The translations under genes were made by a program, and so were the position numbers. A stretch of 64,000 nt of DNA from RHLJ01 sp040222455. GTDB lineage: Bacteria > Bacteroidota > Rhodothermia > Balneolales > Balneolaceae. Numbering within the stretch: the stretch's first letter is position 1; every line of letters begins with the position of its first letter. The notes below the pieces were generated by a model. It ran no database searches. It saw nothing but the letters and a program-made list of their open reading frames with translations, and was not told where the DNA came from. Shown in pieces: positions 52,939 through 62,135 of the stretch. Location: the NCBI GenBank assembly GCA_040222455.1, contig JAVKDD010000027.1, forward strand, positions 434,001 to 498,000. Reading direction: 5' to 3'.

Positions 52939-54170
52939 AAAAGAATAGAAAATACATGTTAATCATTTTAACTAGTCTCATTATTATTTCAGGAGCTTCA
53001 GCTCAACAAAGTGATTACCAAATAAAAACAGAGTTTACAGAAGATTATCAAGCTATTGATACTGCGCTTACAAATGCACGAAGTGTAGTAATGATAAATA
53101 ATCTTAAGAAGGAGATCATTTTTTTAGAAAATGAATATTTCGAATATTCTAAGCTACTTAATAATGCCTTTTACCCAGCTACTTATAAAAATAAAATTAA
53201 TGAACTTTTAACAAAGGCGAATTCAGTGGAACAACGTCTTTTGATTATTGAAAATCAAAACGAACGAATAGCTAAGCTAAGTAATGAAATTAACTATTAT
53301 AAATCTGAAATAGCATTTTTAAATAGCAGAGCAGATTCTTTACGTAAAGCTATTAAAAGCTCAGAAGCTAGTGAACAACACCTAGCTGGTTTAGTAAAGC
53401 GTTATCGCGAAAATCTAGAGCTTAGAGACGAACTCATTATGGATGTGGTTGACTCATTAATGACTACATATAGCGGAATGACAACTAAAAAGATTATTGA
53501 ATTAGCTGATCAAGTTGAGTTCCGTAGAATTTCATCTGAAAATCCACTAGATATGCTTGAACGTATTATTGAGGAAAATACTGAGTATGTTTCAGGTTCA
53601 AACCGTGCTCTTTCTGTTGAAGATCACCTTAGAATGTACGCAGTACAGCATCATTTTGAAGATGTATGGAACCAAATAGGAGGTAAGATGCTTGCTGCCT
53701 ACGGAGGTAACAAAAAGCAGGAATGGAACACCAATATCACTTCAAAATTGAAAGATTGGCGGATGGCAACATCGCAGAAAATGTGGAAATCCATGGATCA
53801 ATATTTAGAGTTTTCTGATGTTGAACTAGGAGCCTTCGATAATAATTATAGTTTCTTTATTGCCTTAGATAGTTTTATAAAAGAAGCTCAGATGAAAAGT
53901 GAAGGTGAAATTATCTCAACTGAAAGCTATCAAGACTATAAAAAATTTCAGGCTTTTTGGTCTGGTAAGATTAAGAACGAATGGAGTAATTTAATTCAGG
54001 ATTCTGAAGTTTTAACAATTGCTCAAATTACTTTAATTGATAACCAACTAACCAGTTGGGAATCAGAAGCTCGTCCAATACATCCATTTTTAATTGTATT
54101 GTTGGCATTGACCATAATCTCGATTGGAGGCTATGTGCTGGTTCTTTCAAAATCGAATCAAAGCAATTGA
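52935..54170 (+). CDS. periplasmic coiled-coil protein with C-terminal membrane anchor
   Basis: The 411-residue protein has a signal peptide (about 1-24, ending GASA before QQSD), a long coiled coil (about 40-175; ENQNERIAKLSNEINYYKSE), a helical domain (about 200-370) with Trp-rich stretches (DVWNQIGGKM, FQAFWSGKIKNEW), and one membrane helix near the C-terminus (about 384-404). I do not recognise the family. It probably spans the periplasm from the inner membrane, working with the lipoprotein encoded just before it. Confidence 0.8.
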   Translation: MKKNRKYMLIILTSLIIISGASAQQSDYQIKTEFTEDYQAIDTALTNARSVVMINNLKKEIIFLENEYFEYSKLLNNAFYPATYKNKINELLTKANSVEQRLLIIENQNERIAKLSNEINYYKSEIAFLNSRADSLRKAIKSSEASEQHLAGLVKRYRENLELRDELIMDVVDSLMTTYSGMTTKKIIELADQVEFRRISSENPLDMLERIIEENTEYVSGSNRALSVEDHLRMYAVQHHFEDVWNQIGGKMLAAYGGNKKQEWNTNITSKLKDWRMATSQKMWKSMDQYLEFSDVELGAFDNNYSFFIALDSFIKEAQMKSEGEIISTESYQDYKKFQAFWSGKIKNEWSNLIQDSEVLTIAQITLIDNQLTSWESEARPIHPFLIVLLALTIISIGGYVLVLSKSNQSN

Positions 54171-54180
54171 AAAAATAAAT

Positions 54181-54208
54181 AAAAGCTACACTCTTTTGTG
54201 TGGCTTTT
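54181..54208 (+). terminator. intrinsic terminator after the coiled-coil gene
   Basis: AAAAGCTACAC pairs with GTGTGGCTTTT (one T-G pair) around a six-base loop, an 11-bp stem ending in a T-tract. It starts 11 bases after the stop codon. A GTG at 54200 that could start the next gene falls within this stem, which argues against that start. Confidence 0.85.
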
Positions 54209-54244
54209 ATTATATATAGTATAAATCAAATAATCATATTCTTT

Positions 54245-54760
54245 ATGAAATTAAATAATAAAAGCTATTTCGTAATTCTCTTATTCTGTTTTTGTGCACC
54301 TCAGTTAGCTCAAGCTTATCAAGTTGAGCCTACCACATTAATTTTTGTACGACATGCCGAACGTGCCGAAGATGGTACTAGTAACCCACCTATAAGTGAA
54401 AAAGGAAAAGAAAGATCTGTTAATTTATATCATTCACTATCAAACTATTCAATAAATGCGATTTATAGCACGTCTTATAAACGTACAATGATGACTGTTA
54501 AACCTACTTCAGATTCTCTTGGAATAGAAGTTCAAGAATATGGATTTGATGATATTGAAGGGCTTTTGACAAAAATAATTTCAGAGAATTCAGGTTTTGC
54601 AGTTCTTATTGTTGGGCACTCCAATACCACTCCATCTCTAACAAATATGGTACTAGGTGAAGAACGCTTCGAAAAATTTGAAGAAACCGATTTTGGTGAT
54701 ATGCTTATCGTAACTACTACAGAGTTTGGGAAGGGAGAAGTAGTGCTTAAAGAATTTTAA
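54245..54760 (+). CDS. secreted histidine phosphatase (SixA-like)
   Basis: I start this at ATG 54245, which gives a signal peptide (MKLNNKSYFVILLFCFCAPQ, then LAQA before YQVE) and 171 residues; the longer start at GTG 54200 lies inside the preceding terminator. The RHG motif is FVRHAER with the phospho-accepting His, a conserved Arg is in YSTSYKRTMMT, and the second His is in VGHSNTTPS. Members of this branch remove phosphate from diverse substrates. A secreted form in this position has no obvious partner. Confidence 0.9.
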   Translation: MKLNNKSYFVILLFCFCAPQLAQAYQVEPTTLIFVRHAERAEDGTSNPPISEKGKERSVNLYHSLSNYSINAIYSTSYKRTMMTVKPTSDSLGIEVQEYGFDDIEGLLTKIISENSGFAVLIVGHSNTTPSLTNMVLGEERFEKFEETDFGDMLIVTTTEFGKGEVVLKEF

Positions 54761-54761
54761 G

Positions 54762-56870
54762 CTAAGGTAATGAGTAGAATTTTCTTCCAAACCATTCTGC
54801 TGCTAGTAAAAATAAAACAAGAGCAAACCAAAGAATCGATCTAACGGGGAAGGTATAAGACTCAATAGTAACTTCTTTTTGATTAAGAATTTGATCAGTA
54901 TTCAATTGATTCCAAAAGTTACTAAGACTATCGTAAGTGAAAAACTCACCCCCCGTTTCATAGGAGATTGTTTTTAACAATTCATCATTTCTGATGGTAT
55001 TAATCAGCTCAGAATTTGAGTCTTGTACTAAAAACTCTCCAGATTGAGAATCGATAAGTCGATCACCTTTTCTAGCATCTGCTTTGTATGAATATAAACC
55101 TGAACTTAATGCTGGAATATCTAATTGGTAGCTTCCATTTCCTTCATTACTCATTGTAAAAGTTCGTTCTTCTTCATCTATTGGTGAGGTTAATGATATT
55201 TCAATATTAGCCCCAGATTCAGAAGATCCACTTTCATTATTCAAATTAGCATTAATGATTACATCTTCTGAAAGATTGAATACAGGTCGAGAAGGTGAAA
55301 TTTTAAGACGACGTTCATCTGGGTTATTTGAAGACCAGGTTGTGATATTGAGAAATAACTGGGTTACAAAATCACGTTCATTTTGATTAGGACTTTGATA
55401 CATTTTATACCAACCCCAGGCTGATACAGCTGATCTACGGAGATTACCACGCTCTACAACACTTATGATATCGTTTGGTGTTTCTATTCCCTGAAATTCA
55501 AGTTTAATTAAATCAAGTGCGTCTGGTGTGGTTGAAATAGAACGAAGTGAACTTACTAAAGGAGATATATTTTGATATCCAATTTCTGGAAGTTCCATGA
55601 TAGGGTGATCTGAACTTTCTGAATTTGGGACGATATTCACCTGATAAAAACGATTCCCAGTATTCCGAATCAATTCTAATTCAGAAAAAATACCTGTTTC
55701 ATTTAGTCTGCTTTTTGGTAGCTGAAAATATATAGAAGGTACTTCATCATATCCTTCTAAAATTGAAAGGTCAAAGCTGTTTAATGGTAAGCCATGTACG
55801 ATAAATAAATCTTGATCTATAATATTTGATAAAATTGGCTCAATAAAACGAGATCCACCAAGCCAAGTTAACGTTGTAAGTTCGATATTTTGATCGCTGT
55901 TGAGAATAGAACGTAACATTTTGACATCGGGATGAATTTCAAATGAGATATGAAGAACTTTAGTTTTACTATCGGAAACATCAATAGAAAGAGACGATCT
56001 ATTATTTTCATTTGTCCATTCTCCATTTAGTTCACTCACTTTCACAGAATATTGCTGAAGACCTTGTTCATTTAGTTCAATCTGTAGAGTAACCGATGTT
56101 GTTTGGCCCTCAATCTCAAAAGAAATATCTTTTTCATCCATCAATTGACCAGATGAATTAAAAATTTGTACGTTCGATTTTTGATTAGCGAAGCCATTTT
56201 GTGAGACTTCAACCTCAATTGTATGATTGGTGTCTGTATATCCGTTAGGATTAAACACTAAATTTTTGATAGCAATATCTTTTACTTTTGATGTATCGCC
56301 TAATGCAATGGTGTACAATGGAATAGATAAGTTCGAAGCCTGAATTATCGGGTTTCTTCCAAAGGTTATAATTCCATCACTAATTATAATTCCTGCATCG
56401 AAATCTTCTTCTAACTCTTCAATTTGAGAAATAGCCGAAGCAAAATTAGTTTCACTTTCATTTAATAGCAATGAATCCGGAGATCCAATTTGTTTTACAG
56501 AAGAACCTATAGTGAAATATTCGAAATCTAATCTTGGATTAGAATTTAAATTGAGGCTTTTCAAAACATTCGAATAGGACTCATCACCAATATAATTTCC
56601 TTTTTCGATTGTTGTACTTTCTGAATTGTCTAGTAAAACTATAAGCTTTGGGTTCTCTTTTAAGGTTTCAGATGAAAAGAAATAGGGGTTCAAGAATAGA
56701 ACAAATAGAATTAGTAAGGCAGTAGCTCTTAATGCTATAAATCCAATTCGAGAGGGTGTAGGTATGCTCTTTAAATTCCGATAAGAAAAAAAAGCTACAC
56801 AAATAAGTAGAAATCCCGCAAAAAGTATTAGAAGAGTTGGTAAACTATTTTGGAAGCCTTGAAAATCCAC
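54762..56870 (-). CDS. BatA-like membrane protein with VWA domain
   Basis: The 702-residue protein has two N-terminal membrane helices (about 10-29, 40-63), a von Willebrand factor A-like domain (about 76-205; LIVLLDNSESTTI is the MIDAS-like DxSxS), a long extracytoplasmic beta-rich region and one C-terminal helix (about 678-697). Such proteins pair with MoxR ATPases, and here moxR lies 14 bases upstream. The start is GTG 56870; the neighbouring ATG is out of frame. The region's task may be envelope stress or folding, by analogy with Bat proteins. Confidence 0.87.
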   Translation of the reverse strand: MDFQGFQNSLPTLLILFAGFLLICVAFFSYRNLKSIPTPSRIGFIALRATALLILFVLFLNPYFFSSETLKENPKLIVLLDNSESTTIEKGNYIGDESYSNVLKSLNLNSNPRLDFEYFTIGSSVKQIGSPDSLLLNESETNFASAISQIEELEEDFDAGIIISDGIITFGRNPIIQASNLSIPLYTIALGDTSKVKDIAIKNLVFNPNGYTDTNHTIEVEVSQNGFANQKSNVQIFNSSGQLMDEKDISFEIEGQTTSVTLQIELNEQGLQQYSVKVSELNGEWTNENNRSSLSIDVSDSKTKVLHISFEIHPDVKMLRSILNSDQNIELTTLTWLGGSRFIEPILSNIIDQDLFIVHGLPLNSFDLSILEGYDEVPSIYFQLPKSRLNETGIFSELELIRNTGNRFYQVNIVPNSESSDHPIMELPEIGYQNISPLVSSLRSISTTPDALDLIKLEFQGIETPNDIISVVERGNLRRSAVSAWGWYKMYQSPNQNERDFVTQLFLNITTWSSNNPDERRLKISPSRPVFNLSEDVIINANLNNESGSSESGANIEISLTSPIDEEERTFTMSNEGNGSYQLDIPALSSGLYSYKADARKGDRLIDSQSGEFLVQDSNSELINTIRNDELLKTISYETGGEFFTYDSLSNFWNQLNTDQILNQKEVTIESYTFPVRSILWFALVLFLLAAEWFGRKFYSLP

Positions 56871-56884
56871 ATCAAACCAAATTT

Positions 56885-57886
56885 TTAACCTTGATGTACA
56901 TCATCAAGTAGTCTGTTAATCAACTTAACAGTGGAATATCCTTCTGCCTCGGCTGCATAATTGTTAACAATTCTATGCCTCAATACTGGAACAGCAAGCG
57001 TTCGAATATCTTCTTCAGTAACGTTATATCTACCTTGAGATAGCGCTCTTGCTTTCCCCCCTAAAATAAGATATTGTGAGGCTCTTGGTCCGGCACCCCA
57101 GCTCATATATTTTTTAATATAATCGGGCGATAAATTAGAATCTGGTCTTGTCATTCCAACTAATTTAACGGCGTAATCTAGTACACTTTCAGGAACTGGA
57201 ACTTCTCGTACAAGAGATTGCAATTCTTCGATTTTATCTTTTGCTAGAATTGAATTTAATTTAAAATTTTGTTTCGAGGTGGTTTGGCTAACGATTTGCT
57301 TTTCCTCTTCAAAGCTGGGATAATCCACCCAAATATTAAACATAAAACGATCTAACTGTGCTTCAGGAAGGGGATAAGTACCTTCTTGTTCAATTGGGTT
57401 TTGTGTAGCAAGAACAAAAAATGGAGTATCCAAATCGTAAGTTGTACCCGCAGCAGTTACATGATATTCTTGCATACCTTCTAAGAGTGCAGCCTGAGTT
57501 TTTGGGGGTGTACGATTGATCTCATCAGCTAATACTATATTTGAAAAGATGGGCCCTTTTATGAACTTAAATTCTTTAGTTCCTTCTTGCTTGTTTTCCT
57601 CAATAACTTCAGTACCTGTGATATCTCCAGGCATTAAATCTGGAGTAAATTGGATACGATTAAATGAGAGCCCTAAAGTATCTGCAAGAGTGCGAATTAG
57701 AAGTGTTTTTGCAAGTCCTGGTACTCCAACTAGTACGCAATGTCCTTTAGAAAAAAGACTGATTAAAAGAAGATCAATAATATCTTCTTGTCCTATTACA
57801 GCTTTATGAATTTCTTTTTTTATATCGAAAAAAGCTTGTTGAAAGTCTCCTGCTAGTTTCACAGTATCTGTACTTTCTAAAATCAT
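56885..57886 (-). CDS. MoxR-family AAA+ ATPase
   Basis: The 333-residue protein has Walker A GVPGLAKTLL (about 53-62), Walker B VLADEINRTPP, sensor TQNPIEQEGTYPLPEAQLDR (the MoxR signature) and a C-terminal lid with RASQYL. MoxR ATPases work as chaperones for metal insertion or assembly with a VWA partner; here the partner is the next gene. It starts on the final base of the upstream SurA-like stop (TAATG), so they are translationally coupled, tying the ATPase to the foldase cluster. Confidence 0.94.
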   Translation of the reverse strand: MILESTDTVKLAGDFQQAFFDIKKEIHKAVIGQEDIIDLLLISLFSKGHCVLVGVPGLAKTLLIRTLADTLGLSFNRIQFTPDLMPGDITGTEVIEENKQEGTKEFKFIKGPIFSNIVLADEINRTPPKTQAALLEGMQEYHVTAAGTTYDLDTPFFVLATQNPIEQEGTYPLPEAQLDRFMFNIWVDYPSFEEEKQIVSQTTSKQNFKLNSILAKDKIEELQSLVREVPVPESVLDYAVKLVGMTRPDSNLSPDYIKKYMSWGAGPRASQYLILGGKARALSQGRYNVTEEDIRTLAVPVLRHRIVNNYAAEAEGYSTVKLINRLLDDVHQG

Positions 57887-59250
57887 TAATTAATCTCCAT
57901 TTCTTGTGGCACTGGAATTCGATAGTCGATATAAAACTCTTTTTTAAGCTTTTTTATCCATTCATCATATAAACGAAATTGTTTCTGTTGCAATGCAATT
58001 GATTTTAATCGTTCATAATCTAATTCAAAGTTAGCTACATGCTCCTGAATTTGTCGATCAAGCCTTACAATTCTATATGCCTTACCAGCATTAGCATTAT
58101 TTGGATTAAATGGCTTAGGTTCAGAAATAGTTCCGATTTCATCCATTAGTAAAACAATTCTGTATAAGGCTGGGTCTAATCGATTTAAAGGAATAAGTCG
58201 CTCACCTGTTTGTGGATCTTGGATTTTTCCTCCTGAAACTCTTGTAGCTGGATCTTCGCTTACTCTTTGAGCAAATGCCGAAAAACTAAGATCTGGCATC
58301 GTCATCAGGCTATCACGGATTTCATTAAGTCTGTTAATTGCAAATTCATCATCCAGCTCAGAAGCATCAACACTTTTTAAAATGTGTCTTGTTTCAATTT
58401 GATCACCAACTCTACGGATCAACTGAATAACATGAAACCCAAATTCAGTTTCAACTACACTTGAAATCTGACCAGGTTGCAGGGCAGAGGCAGCCGCAGA
58501 ATATTCAGAAACTAAATCGCCTAATGCCATCATTGGTAATAATCCGCCTCTGGGACCAGAGGGACCATCACTATGTCTTATTGCTAATTCTTCTAGTGAT
58601 TTTCCATGATTCAAAATTGAATCTCTAAGTATTTCAGCAAATTCTCTGGCTTGTGCACGTGCATTTTCTTTTGCAGGAGGTAGAATTACTATTTGTGAGA
58701 GTGCTACCTGCTCTGGAATTGTAGGCAAAGAATCTTTAGGGATTGATTCGAAGAAAGCTTTTACTTCAGGTCGAGTAATTTTTATAGATTGTATCTTTGT
58801 GTTTCGAACTGATTCTGTAAGCATTTGTTCACGGAAATCACTTCTGAATTCATCTTTTAATTGTAGAATAGATTTGCCAAAAGCTTGCTCAAGTGCTTGC
58901 TCGCTTCCTGCCTGTTGTACCAATTGACTAACTCTTTGATCCATTTGACGATTTACTCTTTCATCGGGAACTACAACGGAGTCAACTTTAGCCTTTTCGA
59001 TGAGTATAAAATTTTCGATCGAAGTATCGAGAAACTGATACCAAAGTTGCTCACTAAACTGAGCTTCTTGTCCATAGCTTTGAGCTTGACGAAGGTAATT
59101 AGCTACATCTGCATCAATATCGGATTTTAATATGATATGATTGTTTACAACTGCAACTATTTGATCAGCTGGTTGCGATTCTTGAGCTATAGCTGATTGA
59201 AAAAGTGAACCAATTAGTAAAAGAAAGAGCGTGAAAAGAATGTGCTTCAT
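57886..59250 (-). CDS. SurA-like periplasmic peptidyl-prolyl isomerase
   Basis: I start this at ATG 59250 (MKHILFTLFLLLIGSLF, then QSAIA before QES), which gives a signal peptide and 454 residues; an ATG at 59322 would add 24 residues before the signal and overlap the upstream gene. A SurA-N chaperone domain (about 25-160; DQIVAVVNNHIILKSDIDAD) precedes two parvulin domains (about 175-280, with ALSQIVILPP and EFGFHVIQLI; about 285-400, with ETRHILKS). It is expected to escort outer-membrane proteins. It is the third of three consecutive foldase genes and is coupled to moxR. Confidence 0.92.
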   Translation of the reverse strand: MKHILFTLFLLLIGSLFQSAIAQESQPADQIVAVVNNHIILKSDIDADVANYLRQAQSYGQEAQFSEQLWYQFLDTSIENFILIEKAKVDSVVVPDERVNRQMDQRVSQLVQQAGSEQALEQAFGKSILQLKDEFRSDFREQMLTESVRNTKIQSIKITRPEVKAFFESIPKDSLPTIPEQVALSQIVILPPAKENARAQAREFAEILRDSILNHGKSLEELAIRHSDGPSGPRGGLLPMMALGDLVSEYSAAASALQPGQISSVVETEFGFHVIQLIRRVGDQIETRHILKSVDASELDDEFAINRLNEIRDSLMTMPDLSFSAFAQRVSEDPATRVSGGKIQDPQTGERLIPLNRLDPALYRIVLLMDEIGTISEPKPFNPNNANAGKAYRIVRLDRQIQEHVANFELDYERLKSIALQQKQFRLYDEWIKKLKKEFYIDYRIPVPQEMEIN

Positions 59251-59284
59251 TATATTTATGTACTCGCTAAGGGTATTTTCAAAT

Positions 59285-60139
59285 TTAATCTTGTAATAGA
59301 ACGTCGAATGTTTCAATTTCATTATTCGCCTGAGCTTGAAGATAAAGATTCTTTACATAGGTATTAAAGGCTCTTCGTCTTTTTTCAAGGATTAACCATT
59401 CTTTTATCTGATCTATAAGCCATTCTAAATCAGGATGGTCTCCTTTAGCTCGCTCTTCTAAAAGTTGAACAAAGTGATATTGATCACCAACTCGTTCAAT
59501 AACACTTATTTCTGAGAAGCCAATAACGCGTAAATACCGATTTAGAATATTAACATCTCCTCCCGCAATAGATTCTGGCCAAAAGCGCTCGGATTCTCGA
59601 ATGGCTACTTCTGGGTTTACTGCAAAATCATTTGCAACAATTTGCCAATCTACTCCTCTAAGTAAATCATTTCTAGCAGTTTGTGCATCGGTTAACGAGG
59701 CCGATATAATATGTCTATAGCGAATATATCGTTCTTCAAGAACAAAACTGTCTTTATTTTCCTGATAGTAAGCACGGGCTTCCTCATCACTTACTTGAAG
59801 TTCTTGTTCGAGTTCTCCAAGAATATAATCCTGAGCTACCTTAGCAATAAAATCATTTTCTATGTTGCTAAGCCTTTTTTGTATTTCTGGTTGACGATGA
59901 ATTCTTAACCTATAAGCATCCTGAAGAATAATTTGTTGTTCAATCCAAGAGTCTCTGTAATTTTTATATGCCTTAATACTATCCAATCGAAAAATATGAT
60001 TTGGTATATCATCTCTAGCTTCGGAGTATGTTAACACAGTAGAACCAACTCTGGCTAGAGCTGGTTCATTTAAACTAGACTTTCTGGTACAGTTACTAAG
60101 AAGAAGAATAAGTCCAAAAAGTACTAATCGTGTTATCAT
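59285..60139 (-). CDS. parvulin-like foldase lipoprotein
   Basis: The 284-residue protein has a lipoprotein signal (LILLLSNC, Cys17) and a SurA/PrsA-like chaperone fold (SLNEPALARVGSTVLTYSEA) with a degenerate parvulin domain (about 145-235; YIRYRHIISASLTDAQT). The parvulin part lacks clearly aligned catalytic residues. It lies between two other foldase genes on the same strand: its start overlaps the upstream PpiD-like stop by four bases. It may act as a chaperone rather than an isomerase. Confidence 0.85.
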   Translation of the reverse strand: MITRLVLFGLILLLSNCTRKSSLNEPALARVGSTVLTYSEARDDIPNHIFRLDSIKAYKNYRDSWIEQQIILQDAYRLRIHRQPEIQKRLSNIENDFIAKVAQDYILGELEQELQVSDEEARAYYQENKDSFVLEERYIRYRHIISASLTDAQTARNDLLRGVDWQIVANDFAVNPEVAIRESERFWPESIAGGDVNILNRYLRVIGFSEISVIERVGDQYHFVQLLEERAKGDHPDLEWLIDQIKEWLILEKRRRAFNTYVKNLYLQAQANNEIETFDVLLQD

Positions 60140-62100
60140 TGAGTATTATTTTCTACCTGATAAGCTTGAGATAGATTTTCAGGATATAACTTTACTTCAT
60201 ACATCTTTCTAAGATTAGAAAGCCATTTCTGCTCTCTTACAGGTTGATATTCTGCCAGTAGCTTATTAAAAGCTTCTTCAAACAACATTTTTCGAGCAGG
60301 AAGTATCTCATTTAAATAAAACACGGCTTTACGATTGTTATACTCAAATATTTCTGAAAAACTATTTAGTTCCAAATCCTCTAGCTTGTTAAATGGTTCA
60401 CCTTGGAAAGTTCCAGTGGAATCACTTACTACTCCAACCATAATTCCATTAGCTCTTATACTATCTGGAGAATTACCAGCTAGAACAAAATCAATTGCTT
60501 TTTGAATCGTGGTATCGCGACTAGAGCTAATGAGATGGTAGAAATATCGTTTATCGTAAGAATAATCGGCTGGGTTTTGAAGATATAGATCCATCAGTTT
60601 GGTAGAATCAACGGTGGTAGCACTCCATACAGAGTCCTCATTAATTTGATATACTACCAAACCACTTTTATAATTCTCAGTCTGATCAACAAATTCAGGT
60701 AATTCATTAATAGTAAATTGAGTAAGATTAGTATCAATAACATATTCTTGAAATGAAAGATACCAAGCTGGCTTATAATTAGAACTAAGGGGACCTTTTC
60801 CTGATGAGATTAAATAGTCTAAGAAATCCTGAACGGTATAAGAAAAAGTTTCAAACTCATAGATATTTTTTGACGCAAGCTCTCTTGTAAGTTTAATATC
60901 AGATACTTTTGTGGTATCTAATGAAGAGAGTAACGTAATAAATTCATTCAGTGTATTTTTATGCTCAATACTTTCGAAATTTTCTTTTAACCAATTAACA
61001 ACAAATGAATTGCTCTTCCGAAATGTTCTGGATTCTTCTAATTGATTCATAATATGTTCATCATATGCTTCTGGAGACTCAAATGTTTGAACAGAATCAA
61101 TCTTAATAATGTGCGCTCCATAACTACTATTAAAGGGCTTTGAATAGGGGCTAGACGGATTTATATGCATCACAGTATCGATGAAATCAGGATTATACCT
61201 TGAGCCATAATTTACCCATCCAATTTTACCTCCAGTTGAAGCTGATTGAACGTCCTGAGTATATTTTTTTACCACTTCACTCCAATCATTTCCTCTTTCT
61301 AGTTCGAGATAAGCCGAATCTAAACGAACCGTACCTTGACCTCTTTGTGCAAAAATATGAGAGATTTCTCTAGATAAAACCCGATCTCTTTTATCCTCTA
61401 GAAGAACAATATGATATCCGAATTGAGTTCTAAAAGGCATAGAAATTTCTCCTACTTCAAGACTATAAAGGACATCTTCAAATGGTTTAACAGTAGTTCC
61501 AACCGAAAACCAAGGTAAATCGCCACCCATAGAACGACCTTGACGTGTAGTCGAATATTCTGAATCTAATTCACTTAAAGGCACGCCACTTAGAAATTTA
61601 TTCCGAGCCTCAATAATTTGATTATATACTTCTAAAGTATCATCAGCAGTAGCGCTGTTATCTAAAGCAATTAAAATATGCGAAGATTTCATTTCTTTTG
61701 TGAACTTGCTTTTATACTCTTCAAACAACGTTGGACGAATTACATTCTCAATCCAATAAGCGTAAGCAGCTTGCTTTGAGTAGACATCGTACTCACTCAG
61801 AATTCGTTCATCTTCAAAATATCCTTCATCTCTTGCAGATAATATTTTTGCTCGATAATCGAGATATATAGGAAGAAAATCCTGAAGTTCTTCCAAAGTG
61901 TATTTAGATGATTCGCTTCCGGCTCCAAAATTAGAAGTTAATTCTTTGTAAGTGACTTGCTGGTCTCCAACACTTCCAACGATATTACTGGAGGGAGTAG
62001 TAGATGTATTTTGTTTTGTTGAAGTGCTACTTCCAGTACAGGAAATAAAAACAAGAGCGGTTAAAACGCATAGTGTTCTCATAAATCCAAAATTTTCCAT
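60136..62100 (-). CDS. PpiD/PrsA-like foldase lipoprotein with two parvulin domains
   Basis: The 654-residue protein has a lipoprotein signal (LTALVFISC), a chaperone helix region (about 35-150) and two parvulin-type domains: the first about 150-245 (SSHILIALDNSA, QGRSMGGDLPWFSVGT, TQFGYHIVLLEDK) and the second about 250-350 (EISHIFAQRGQGT, STGGKIGWVNYGS, SSYGAHIIKID). A long helical C-terminal region follows. Two starts are possible, ATG 62100 or ATG 62082 (MRTLCVLTALV); the second gives a shorter, more typical signal. It is the first of a three-gene foldase set. Confidence 0.88.
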   Translation of the reverse strand: MENFGFMRTLCVLTALVFISCTGSSTSTKQNTSTTPSSNIVGSVGDQQVTYKELTSNFGAGSESSKYTLEELQDFLPIYLDYRAKILSARDEGYFEDERILSEYDVYSKQAAYAYWIENVIRPTLFEEYKSKFTKEMKSSHILIALDNSATADDTLEVYNQIIEARNKFLSGVPLSELDSEYSTTRQGRSMGGDLPWFSVGTTVKPFEDVLYSLEVGEISMPFRTQFGYHIVLLEDKRDRVLSREISHIFAQRGQGTVRLDSAYLELERGNDWSEVVKKYTQDVQSASTGGKIGWVNYGSRYNPDFIDTVMHINPSSPYSKPFNSSYGAHIIKIDSVQTFESPEAYDEHIMNQLEESRTFRKSNSFVVNWLKENFESIEHKNTLNEFITLLSSLDTTKVSDIKLTRELASKNIYEFETFSYTVQDFLDYLISSGKGPLSSNYKPAWYLSFQEYVIDTNLTQFTINELPEFVDQTENYKSGLVVYQINEDSVWSATTVDSTKLMDLYLQNPADYSYDKRYFYHLISSSRDTTIQKAIDFVLAGNSPDSIRANGIMVGVVSDSTGTFQGEPFNKLEDLELNSFSEIFEYNNRKAVFYLNEILPARKMLFEEAFNKLLAEYQPVREQKWLSNLRKMYEVKLYPENLSQAYQVENNTQ

Positions 62101-62135
62101 AATTGATGAATATATTTCTTTAAATATTTAATAGG

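Noticed and set aside
54200..54244. Longer start (GTG 54200) for the SixA-like phosphatase
   Set aside because: It lies in the preceding terminator stem and would bury the signal peptide; ATG 54245 gives a clean one.
59251..59322. Longer start (ATG 59322) for the SurA-like protein
   Set aside because: It overlaps the upstream gene by 38 bases and places 24 residues before a clear signal peptide.
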